Shown: in pieces, positions 38,765 through 46,100 of the stretch
Position numbering within the stretch: the first letter of the stretch is position 1
Layout: each line of letters begins with the position of its first letter
NCBI GenBank assembly: GCA_022792945.1
Contig: JAAWBZ010000036.1
Location: 1-47,229 of the forward strand
Direction of reading: 5' to 3'
Source of the DNA: Oscillospiraceae bacterium
GTDB taxonomy: Bacteria > Bacillota > Clostridia > Oscillospirales > Oscillospiraceae
Length of the DNA stretch: 47,229 nt
Made by a program: the position numbers and the translations under genes
The notes under the pieces: generated by a model
The model's database searches: none
Seen by the model: the letters and a program-made list of their open reading frames with translations, nothing else
Told to the model about the DNA's origin: nothing

Positions 38765-38780
38765 CAGGCGGTACCACCTG
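38765..38780 (-). other. Small hairpin between permease and binding-protein genes
   Basis: On the minus strand CAGGTG-GTAC-CGCCTG forms a 6-bp stem followed by TTTT, in the 78-base gap. It could be a weak attenuator or an RNA-processing point that uncouples binding-protein level from the permease. Confidence 0.5.
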
Positions 38781-38799
38781 CTTAGATCACAAATGATGC

Positions 38800-39795
38800 T
38801 CAGGACTTCTTCACGCGGTTGGCCGCCTTGGTCCGCTGGATATCCAGCAGCACTGCGCCGATGACCACGAGGCCCGTGAAGAACGTCTGCCAGGGCGCCT
38901 GCAGGCCGCAGGCGGAGAGGCCGGTTTTCAGCACCGCCATGATGAACACGCCGATCAGAGTGCCAACCATGGTGCCGGAACCGCCGGACATGGAGGTGCC
39001 GCCGATGACGACGCCGGTGATGCCGTTCATCTCCTGGCCGTTGCCGGTGCCCGGAGTGATGGTGGTGTAGGCTGCGGCATACATGATGCCGGACATACCC
39101 ACAAAGAAACCGCTGAGGGTATAGACGCCGACCTTCCAGGCGTCCACATTGATGCCGCTCAGCCGCGCCGCCTCCTCGTTGGAGCCGATGGCGAACACAT
39201 AGCGGCCGAATTTTGTCTTATGCAGGATCAGCGCGGCCAGGACGAAGAAGCCGATCAGCCAGAACGCGCCCACCGGGAAGCCCTGTACGCCAAAGATGTC
39301 GGCACGGATAAAGACCTTCTTGAACCAGCCGCCCACGTCTGCGCCGGCCGTGGGCCAGGTCTGGGACTGCACCTTGGTAATGATGGAGCCGATGCCCTGG
39401 CTCATCATCATGGTGCCCAGAGTAGCGATGAAGGGGGGCAGCTTCAGCCGGGCTACCAGATTACCGTTGAGGAAGCCGAACAGCGTGCCAACGCCCACCG
39501 TGACCAGCAGGCCTGCGAACAGGGGCCACGAATGCTGCTTGAACACATACGCACCCAGCAGCGCCGAGCACATCATGACCGTGCCCAGGGACAGGTCGAT
39601 GCCGCCGGTGATGATGATGAAGGTGACGCCAAAAGCCATGAAGCCAATGTAATAGCTGGATTCCAGGATATTCTTGAAGGTCTCCAGCGTCAGGAAGTTG
39701 TTGCCGAAGATTGAGAACACAATGTACAGGATCACCAGGGCCGCCGGGGCCAGGAGCTTTTGCCAATCCATTTTTTTCTGTCCGATTTTTTCCAT
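38800..39795 (-). CDS. Sugar ABC transporter permease (RbsC type) 2
   Basis: A 331-residue permease of the BPD_transp_2 family with about 8-10 helices: YIGFMAFGVTFIIITGGIDL, NGNLVARLKLPPFIATLGTM, FGRYVFAIGSNEEAARLSGI (coupling loop) and GITGVVIGGTSMSGGSGTM. Unlike the rhamnose cluster there is a single permease, so it is expected to form a homodimer, as in ribose transport. It starts one base after the ATPase stop and shares that transcript. Confidence 0.92.
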   Translation of the reverse strand: MEKIGQKKMDWQKLLAPAALVILYIVFSIFGNNFLTLETFKNILESSYYIGFMAFGVTFIIITGGIDLSLGTVMMCSALLGAYVFKQHSWPLFAGLLVTVGVGTLFGFLNGNLVARLKLPPFIATLGTMMMSQGIGSIITKVQSQTWPTAGADVGGWFKKVFIRADIFGVQGFPVGAFWLIGFFVLAALILHKTKFGRYVFAIGSNEEAARLSGINVDAWKVGVYTLSGFFVGMSGIMYAAAYTTITPGTGNGQEMNGITGVVIGGTSMSGGSGTMVGTLIGVFIMAVLKTGLSACGLQAPWQTFFTGLVVIGAVLLDIQRTKAANRVKKS

Positions 39796-39796
39796 G

Positions 39797-41296
39797 TCAG
39801 CCTACCTCTCTTCTCGTAGCGAATGTCATGATTCTCTCCTGTGTCGCCTCAGAAATGTCCAGCTCACCGGTGACACGGCCCTCGCACATGACCACCACGC
39901 GGTCGCTCATACGCAGCAGCTCGGGCAGCTCCGAGGAGATCATGATGATGCTTTTCCCCTCGCTGGCCAGCTGATTCATCAGCTTGTAAATCTCACTCTT
40001 GGCGCCCACGTCAATGCCCTTCGTGGGTTCGTCAAAGATCAGCACGTCGCAGTCGCGGCAGAGCCACTTGGAGATGACCACCTTCTGCTGGTTGCCGCCG
40101 GAGAGGCTGCGCACCAGCGTTTTGATCGTGGGGGTCTTGATCCGGATTTTATCAACGTATTCCTTTGTTGCCTCTGCGATTTCGCCGTCCCGGACGAACA
40201 CCGGGCCTGACAGCTTTTCCAAAGACGGCAGCGCCGTATTGTCCGCCACCGAGAGGCCCAGACACAGGCCAAAAAGCTTGCGGTCCTCAGAGAGGTAGCC
40301 GATGCCGGCGGCAACCGCCTCCTTAGGACTGTGGATCTTGACCTCACGCCCGCGGATCTTAATGGTGCCGCCATCCCGCTTATCCGCGCCGCACACCAGA
40401 CGCATGGTCTCGGTCCGCCCGGCGCCCATAAGGCCGGCAAAGCCGAGGATCTCGCCCTTTTTCAGCTGGAAGGACACATCCTTGACGTCGTTGGATACCA
40501 GATGCTCCGCCTCCAGCACCACCTCCGCGTCTGCCGGGACGTTGGAATGGTTCTTGGGTTCCTCGTAGATCACGCGGCCCACCATCATCTGCACCACCTG
40601 GTCGATGGTGGTGTCGGCGGTGACCACGGTGTCCACGTACTGTCCGTCGCGCATAACGGTGATGCGGTCAGTAATCTCCTTCAGCTCATCCATGCGGTGC
40701 GATATGTAGATGACGCCGACACCCGTGGCCTTGAGCTGGCGGATGAACTTGAACAGATCCTCGATTTCGCTGGTGGTCAGGGCTGTGGACGGCTCGTCCA
40801 TGATGAGGATCTTGGTGTTGTTGTAGGAGAGCGCCTTGGCGATCTCCACCATCTGCTGCTTGGCAACGGTTAAACGCTTGATCTGCGTTTTGGCCGGGAT
40901 ATGCAGATTCAGTGAGGTCAGCAGCTCATCCGTCATGCGGTTCTGCTCGGCCTGGTCCAGAAACGGCCCCTTTCTCGGCTCACGGCCGATGAAAATGTTT
41001 TCCGCTACAGTCAGGTCCTGCATCAGGTTCAGCTCCTGATGTACGATGCAAATGCCCCTCTCCTGGGCATTCCGGGGACCTTGGATTTCTATTTCCTGCC
41101 CGAAGTACTCGATTTTCCCGCCATCCTTGGGGTAGATCCCGGTGAGGATCTTCATCAGTGTGGACTTACCCGCACCATTTTCCCCCACCAAGGCCATGAC
41201 CTCACCGGCGCGCACCTCCAGCTGCGCATTGTCCAATGCGTGGACGCCGGGGAAGTATTTCTGGATGCCGCTCATTTTCAGGATCGTTTCACCCAT
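39797..41296 (-). CDS. Sugar ABC transporter ATP-binding protein (RbsA/MglA type) 2
   Basis: A 499-residue twin ATPase. Domain 1: Walker A GENGAGKST, signature LTVAKQQMVEIAKAL, Walker B KILIMDEPSTAL. Domain 2: degenerate Walker A GLMGAGRTE and full signature LSGGNQQKVVISKWL with DVLIFDEPTKGIDVGAK. It energises the single permease encoded next. The ATG at 41296 is chosen because homology begins there (MGETILKMSGIQKYFPGVHA) and a GAGG site is near; four earlier codons are possible. It is the first gene of the operon, about 190 bases downstream of a near-consensus promoter, so the mRNA has a long leader. Confidence 0.92.
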   Translation of the reverse strand: MGETILKMSGIQKYFPGVHALDNAQLEVRAGEVMALVGENGAGKSTLMKILTGIYPKDGGKIEYFGQEIEIQGPRNAQERGICIVHQELNLMQDLTVAENIFIGREPRKGPFLDQAEQNRMTDELLTSLNLHIPAKTQIKRLTVAKQQMVEIAKALSYNNTKILIMDEPSTALTTSEIEDLFKFIRQLKATGVGVIYISHRMDELKEITDRITVMRDGQYVDTVVTADTTIDQVVQMMVGRVIYEEPKNHSNVPADAEVVLEAEHLVSNDVKDVSFQLKKGEILGFAGLMGAGRTETMRLVCGADKRDGGTIKIRGREVKIHSPKEAVAAGIGYLSEDRKLFGLCLGLSVADNTALPSLEKLSGPVFVRDGEIAEATKEYVDKIRIKTPTIKTLVRSLSGGNQQKVVISKWLCRDCDVLIFDEPTKGIDVGAKSEIYKLMNQLASEGKSIIMISSELPELLRMSDRVVVMCEGRVTGELDISEATQERIMTFATRREVG

Positions 41297-41654
41297 TATC
41301 TGCCTCACCTTCCCGATTGAAATTGGGCCGCCGCAGACAGGCCGCGGGGTCCGCTCCCGGCTCCTGCCGTCGTTTTACACAAGAACGAACAGGAGCTTTT
41401 TTGCACTTTCTACAACGCCGGGGCCGAAACACGCCAACCCGCGCGAATCGTTCCATTTTTTGTGCCCAAACACCCCGGTTCTTCTCTATCATAATAGACT
41501 TGTGCCTAAAAATCAAGATGTTTTTTACTTTTTTTGTAGAACAGCACAACAAGCTCTTTCAGAGGGAGGTAAACGGACGATCACGGTACCAAGCAGTACG
41601 AAACGATTCGTGATTTGCGAAGGCAGATTTGCGATTTGCCGCCCATGGACTGGG
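41297..41654. other. Long leader and gene-free region before the second ABC operon
   Basis: Apart from the promoter at 41488-41516, this 358-base stretch has no supported gene. The roughly 185-base leader between promoter and ATPase start contains no structure that I recognise as a riboswitch. The part from 41520 to 41654 has GATTTGCG repeats near 41610-41640 of unknown meaning. Confidence 0.4.
41488..41516 (-). promoter_or_regulatory. Promoter of the second ABC transporter operon
   Basis: On the minus strand TTGATT (41511-41516), 17 bp, TATGAT (41488-41493). Confidence 0.78.
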
Positions 41655-41697
41655 AAAAGCCGGGACGGCGCCGCATTGCGGCGCCGTCCCGGCTTTT
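41655..41697 (-). terminator. Very strong terminator after the miniprotein gene
   Basis: A perfect 20-bp stem AAAAGCCGGGACGGCGCCGC with its complement around a 3-nt loop. T-rich on both sides, so bidirectional. On the minus strand it starts directly at the stop codon of the 25-residue gene. Confidence 0.92.
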
Positions 41698-41774
41698 TAT
41701 TCTGACATTCTCTTTTCGACCAGTCCCAGGCCGGTCAGGATCAGCGCAAACGCGGACAGAGCGACGTACAGCAT
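41697..41774 (-). CDS. 25-residue single-helix membrane miniprotein
   Basis: AAGGAGG lies eight bases before an ATG that opens a frame of 25 residues: MLYVALSAFALILTGLGLVE then KRMSE and a stop. The peptide is one hydrophobic helix of about 18 residues with a charged C-terminus, like many small membrane proteins that tune transporters or kinases. The ribosome site is near-ideal and the frame ends exactly at a strong terminator, which argues for a real, dedicated transcript. It is divergent from the AraC gene and lies between it and an ABC sugar transporter operon. It matches no family I recall. Confidence 0.65.
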   Translation of the reverse strand: MLYVALSAFALILTGLGLVEKRMSE

Positions 41775-41904
41775 AGAAAATTCCTCCTTACAGGTTTACT
41801 TTGGTTTTTGTTTGTAATATAATTATAATATAATTATTTGCGAAATTATATGGATAATACGACATATATAATAATTATAACGCCATTTATAAGGAGCGAT
41901 CACC
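41775..41904. promoter_or_regulatory. AT-rich divergent promoter region (miniprotein / AraC)
   Basis: The stretch 41810-41885 is nearly all A/T with many overlapping TATAAT and TATATA boxes on both strands and short palindromes (ATAATTATAATATAATTAT). A single promoter cannot be chosen. It contrasts strongly with the GC-rich surroundings and could also be a DNA-bending or nucleoid-protein target. Confidence 0.5.
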
Positions 41905-42777
41905 ATGGAGCTGATTATTCGCGGCAATCATATGCAGGAGGTGGAGGGGGTCACGGCGTCCTTTCCGTACGTTTTGAACCAGGTCAGCAGCGCGGAGACG
42001 CGAGTCCCCTGGCATTGGCACGAGGAGGTGGAGTTTACCTATGTCCGCCGCGGCACGCTGCGCGTGATGATCTCGGGGCGGCGCGCGGCCTTTGCGCCAG
42101 GGGAGGGATTCTTTCTCAACGCCAATGTGCTCCACGCCATGGAGCCGGCTGACACGGCGGCCGAGGTGTTGTGGGATTCCCATATGCTGCACCCGGTGCT
42201 GTTGGGCGGGCATTTTCTCAGCATCTTCCAGACGAAATACCTGGACCCAGTGCTGAAAAGCCACAAATATGACCTTGTGGCTTTCCGCGGAGAGAATCCC
42301 CGGCAGCATGAGCTGCTTCAGCTGCTTCAGCAGGCCGCGGTTCCCCAAGAGCAGATGGAGCGGGAGTTCCGCCTTCGGAATATGTTTTCCGATGTCTGGC
42401 TGCTTCTCAGAAGGGAACTGGAGGCCTTGGAGGATCACGCCGGACTGCCGAATCATGTGAGTCAGGAGCGCATCCAGGCGATGCTGTCGTACATTCATCA
42501 GCACTATGCCGAGAAGCTGACGCTGGAGCAGATTGCGGAAGCGGCGATTGTAAGCAAGCGGGAATGCCTGCGGTGCTTTCAAAGCTGTATTCAAACGACG
42601 CCGTTTGCGTATCTTTTGGACTATCGCGTCCAAATGGCTGAACGCCTTCTGCGTACCACCCGTCAGAGCATCACAGAGATCGCCCGGTCTACCGGTTTCA
42701 CGGACGCGGCTTACTTTTCTAAAATCTTCCGTGCGCTCCGGGGCGTCAGCCCACGTGACTATCGAAAACAGCTGTGA
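41905..42777 (+). CDS. AraC-family transcriptional regulator
   Basis: A 290-residue regulator with an N-terminal cupin sensor (about 25-110; VPWHWHEEVEFTYVRRGTLR, FAPGEGFFLNANVLHAMEP) and a C-terminal double helix-turn-helix (about 190-288; YAEKLTLEQIAEAAIVSKRE, SITEIARSTGFTDAAYFSKI, FRALRGVSPRDYRKQ). AAGGAG eight bases upstream sets the start. It lies between the second sugar ABC operon and the GH95 fucosidase gene, the classical place for the sugar-responsive activator of such a locus. The paired palindromes at 42892-42987, in front of the fucosidase gene, are candidate targets, though AraC proteins more often bind direct repeats. Confidence 0.9.
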   Translation: MELIIRGNHMQEVEGVTASFPYVLNQVSSAETRVPWHWHEEVEFTYVRRGTLRVMISGRRAAFAPGEGFFLNANVLHAMEPADTAAEVLWDSHMLHPVLLGGHFLSIFQTKYLDPVLKSHKYDLVAFRGENPRQHELLQLLQQAAVPQEQMEREFRLRNMFSDVWLLLRRELEALEDHAGLPNHVSQERIQAMLSYIHQHYAEKLTLEQIAEAAIVSKRECLRCFQSCIQTTPFAYLLDYRVQMAERLLRTTRQSITEIARSTGFTDAAYFSKIFRALRGVSPRDYRKQL

Positions 42778-42788
42778 ATGCAAAAAAA

Positions 42789-42814
42789 CTCGCCAGTCCA
42801 GGAGGACTAGCGGG
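42789..42814 (-). terminator. Minus-oriented terminator-like hairpin after the AraC gene
   Basis: A stem CGCCAGTCC / GGACTAGCG with an AGGA loop and one mismatch. The T-run (seven T) is on the minus-strand side only, so it would stop transcription running leftward, antisense to the AraC gene. On the plus strand it is only a hairpin. Confidence 0.5.
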
Positions 42815-42891
42815 CATAATATGCGGATTGAATGGATGAATTGCATAAAATTCTGTAGGGGGTTTTGTCAAGAATGATGAAATTGAAAAAT

Positions 42892-42903
42892 AAAGTAGAC
42901 TTT
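42892..42903. promoter_or_regulatory. Fucosidase operator palindrome A
   Basis: AAAGT-AG-ACTTT, part of the 19-base sequence 42892-42910 that recurs inverted (18 of 19 identical) at 42969-42987. It overlaps the -35 region. Confidence 0.65.
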
Positions 42904-42925
42904 TCTGTTCAGTTATGTATATAAT
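42896..42925 (+). promoter_or_regulatory. Probable promoter of the GH95 gene
   Basis: TATAAT at 42920-42925 with TAGACT (42896-42901) 18 bp upstream. The -35 lies inside operator A. The leader to the GTG start would be about 210 bases. Confidence 0.55.
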
Positions 42926-42975
42926 GTCTTATGATAATATCCATCGTTTTCCCGTCCAATAAATCAGCGAACGGA

Positions 42976-42987
42976 AAAGTCTACTTT
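42976..42987. promoter_or_regulatory. Fucosidase operator palindrome B
   Basis: AAAGT-CT-ACTTT, the inverted copy of operator A (within 42969-42987). Its centre is 84 bp from that of A, close to eight helical turns, and it lies in the transcribed leader. Confidence 0.65.
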
Positions 42988-43015
42988 TCCGTGCAAAAGA
43001 GTAGGGGGAGTAGGC

Positions 43016-43081
43016 ATGGAAAAAACAAAACGATTTGCTTGCAAAAATCCGGTTGCGGGCGCTATGACGGGAGGTGGCTGA
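43016..43081 (+). CDS. Possible 21-residue leader peptide before the fucosidase gene
   Basis: ATG at 43016 follows GGGGGAG with a five-base gap and encodes MEKTKRFACKNPVAGAMTGG plus one more Gly before TGA at 43079. It is basic at the N-terminus and not clearly hydrophobic. It lies wholly in the leader of the GH95 mRNA. It may be a regulatory leader, or simply a degraded gene start. No homology is recognised. Confidence 0.35.
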   Translation: MEKTKRFACKNPVAGAMTGGG

Positions 43082-43144
43082 TTCACGGCAATTTCACAGA
43101 GACAGAAGAGAACAGAAAACGGATTCAGAAAGGTGTGTAGACGA

Positions 43145-46100
43145 GTGAAAATAAAACGATTGCTGTCGCTGGTACTGGTAGGTGCACTGGTGCTTTCTCT
43201 GGTGCCGAATGTCACTGTGCGTGCGGCAGATACGGGGAAGGATAATGACAATCTTCTTCGCATCTGGTACGATGAGCCGGCGACCAACTGGGAGACCGAG
43301 GCGCTGGCCATCGGCAACGGTTACATGGGCGGGATGGTCTTTGGCGGCGTCGCCAGAGACAAGATTCACCTGAATGAGAAAACTGTGTGGGCTGGCGGCC
43401 CAACCGGGTCTAAGGGCTACAACTATGGCGCTACCAACCCGACGGCGACGGAAGCGGATCTGGATCAGATCAAGGCCGACCTGGATGCAATACGCCAGAA
43501 GCTGGACGACAAGTCCGAATTTGTATTCGGATTTGATGAGAACACGTATCAGGATTCCGGCACCAACACCATGGGCGAACCCATGAACTGGCTGAACAAG
43601 CTGATGGGCGATCTGAAAGGCTATGGCGCGCCGGTCGATTACGCCAACATCTGGCTGGATTTTTCAAAGGGTGGGCAGACGGACACCGGCGCGGAGAACT
43701 ATATCCGCGATTTGGACATGCGTACCGGCCTGGCTACCGTCAGCTACGATTTTGACGGTGTTCACTACACAAGAGAGTACTTCAATAGCTATCCCGATAA
43801 CGTGCTGGTCATCCAGCTGGGGGCCGATCAGGAGGGAAAGCTGACGTTTGACACGAGCCTGACGTTTGCGGTTTCTTTCTCAAACCGCAGTACCACGGCT
43901 GCGGGTGATACGATCACAATGCTCGGCAATGTCAGCAATGGCCTCAAGACCGAGGCGCAGCTGAAGGTGATCCCCGTGGGCGGTACGATGACGGCCAAGG
44001 CGGACGGCACGATTTCCATCGCCGACGCGGATGCCGTGACGCTGGTTCTGGCCTGCGGCACCGATTACAAGATGGAGCTGCCCAGCTTCCGCGGGGAGGA
44101 CCCCCACGCGGCTGTCACGCAGCGTATCGCGGATGCTGCGCAGAAGGGCTACGAAGCGCTGAAGAGAGACCATGTGGCGGATCACAGCGCGTTGTTCTCC
44201 CGACTGGAAATTGGCTTCAATGAGGAGATTCCCCAGATCCCCACAGATGAGCTGATTAAAAAGTACCGCAACATGGTGGACGGAGACGGCTCCAACGCGC
44301 CTACAGAATCCGAGCAGCGGGCGCTGGAGGTCATCTGCTATCAGTTTGGACGGTATCTGACCATTGCTGGCTCCCGTGAGGGCGCGCTGCCCACCAACCT
44401 CCAGGGCGTTTGGGGCGAGGGCAGCTTTGACTGGGGCGGCGACTATCACTTTAATATCAATGTGCAGATGAACTACTGGCCCACCATGGCCAGCAACCTG
44501 GGCGAGTGCCTGTTGCCCTTTAACGAGTATTTGGAGGTCCTGCGTGAGGCGGGCCGTGTGGCGGCTGCCGCAGCCTATGGCATCAAGAGCGAGCCGGGCG
44601 AGGAGAACGGCTGGCTGGTGGGCTGCTTCAGCACACCATATATGTTTGCGGCGCTGGGGCAGAAGAACAACGCCGCCGGCTGGAATCCCATCGGCTCCGC
44701 CTGGGCGCTGGTCAATGCCTATGAGTACTACCTGTACACCGGCGACACGGCGTATCTGCGTGACCACATTTATCCGTCCATGAAGGAGGTTGCCAACTTC
44801 TGGAACGAGGCGCTGTGGTGGAGCGAGGCGCAGCAGCGGTACGTCTCTGCGCCGTCCTACTCTCCGGAGCACGGTCCCATTGTCAACGGCGCTTCCTACG
44901 ATCAGCAGTTTATCTGGCAGCATTTTGAGAATACCATTCAGGCTGCGGAAATTCTGGGCGAAGACGCGGCTCTGATCGAGGTGTGGCGCGAAAAGCAGAG
45001 CAAGCTGGACCCCGTTCTGGTTGGCGATGACGGCCAGATCAAGGAATGGTTTGAGGAGACCCACATCGGCAAGGCGCAGGCTGGTGATCTTGAGGAGATC
45101 TCTATTCCCAGATGGCAGGCCAGCCTGGGCGCCGGCGAGGTGGCGCACCGGCATCTTTCCCACCTGATGGCCATGTATCCCGGCACCCTGATCAACAAGG
45201 ACAACGATGAATTCATGGATGCCGCGATTTTTTCGCTGAACCAGCGCGGCCTGGACGCCACCGGATGGTCCAAGGCGCATAAGCTGAACCTGTGGGCGCG
45301 GACCGGCAAGGCGGAGAACTGCTTTAAGATTGTGCAGTCTGCGGTTGGCGGCGGCAACTCCGGCTTCCTGACCAACCTGTTCTCCTCCCATGGCGGCGGT
45401 GCGAATTATAAAGATTATCCGATTTTCCAGATTGACGGCAACTTCGGCTACACCGCCGGCGTCAACGAGATGCTGCTGCAGAGCCAGCTGGGCTATACCC
45501 AATTCCTGCCGGCCCTGCCCGACGCGTGGAGTACTGGCTTTGTGAATGGCATCGTCTCCCGCGGCAACTTTGAGATCGATATGGCCTGGAAGAACGGTAT
45601 GGCGACCAAGTTTGCCATCACCTCCAACCAGGGCGGCGATTTCATCGGCGAGTATAACGATCTGGCCGGCTACACGGTCCAGGATTCCAAGGGTCAGACC
45701 GTGAATGTTACCGCTTTGAGCAAGGATAAGATTTCCTTTGCGACTACCAAAGGCGAGACCTATACGATTACGCTGGAGGGTGTGGACCAGAGCGCTGTCC
45801 AATTGAAGATTGGCCAGAATCTTTCCAAGCTGATGTCCGACGCCCGCCTTTCCGACGCGAAAGCAATTTTGGATGCGGCTGTCGCTGCCGGCGGCAGTGC
45901 CGAGGCGAATGCGAGAGCCGACGCGGCCATAAAGCTGCTGGCGGACATCGACGCGGCCGAGGCATTCCGCAGTGAGAACGCGCCGCTGGGCGAGGACAAC
46001 GCCGCCATTCAGGGCGCGCTGGATCAGCTCCAGAGCAAGATCGACGCGGCGACGGCATCCTTGCGTGAGGCAGCATCAACGGCGGCGACCTTCGCGGAGC

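Noticed and set aside
41838-42152. Plus-strand frame of 104 codons overlapping the AraC start
   Set aside because: Different frame from the AraC gene, no ribosome site, and its translation is a shadow of the cupin domain.
43880-45802. Long minus-strand open frame (640 codons) opposite the fucosidase gene
   Set aside because: It is antisense to a gene with clear GH95 catalytic motifs, and has no family motifs and no ribosome site. GC-rich codon bias on one strand creates such mirror frames.
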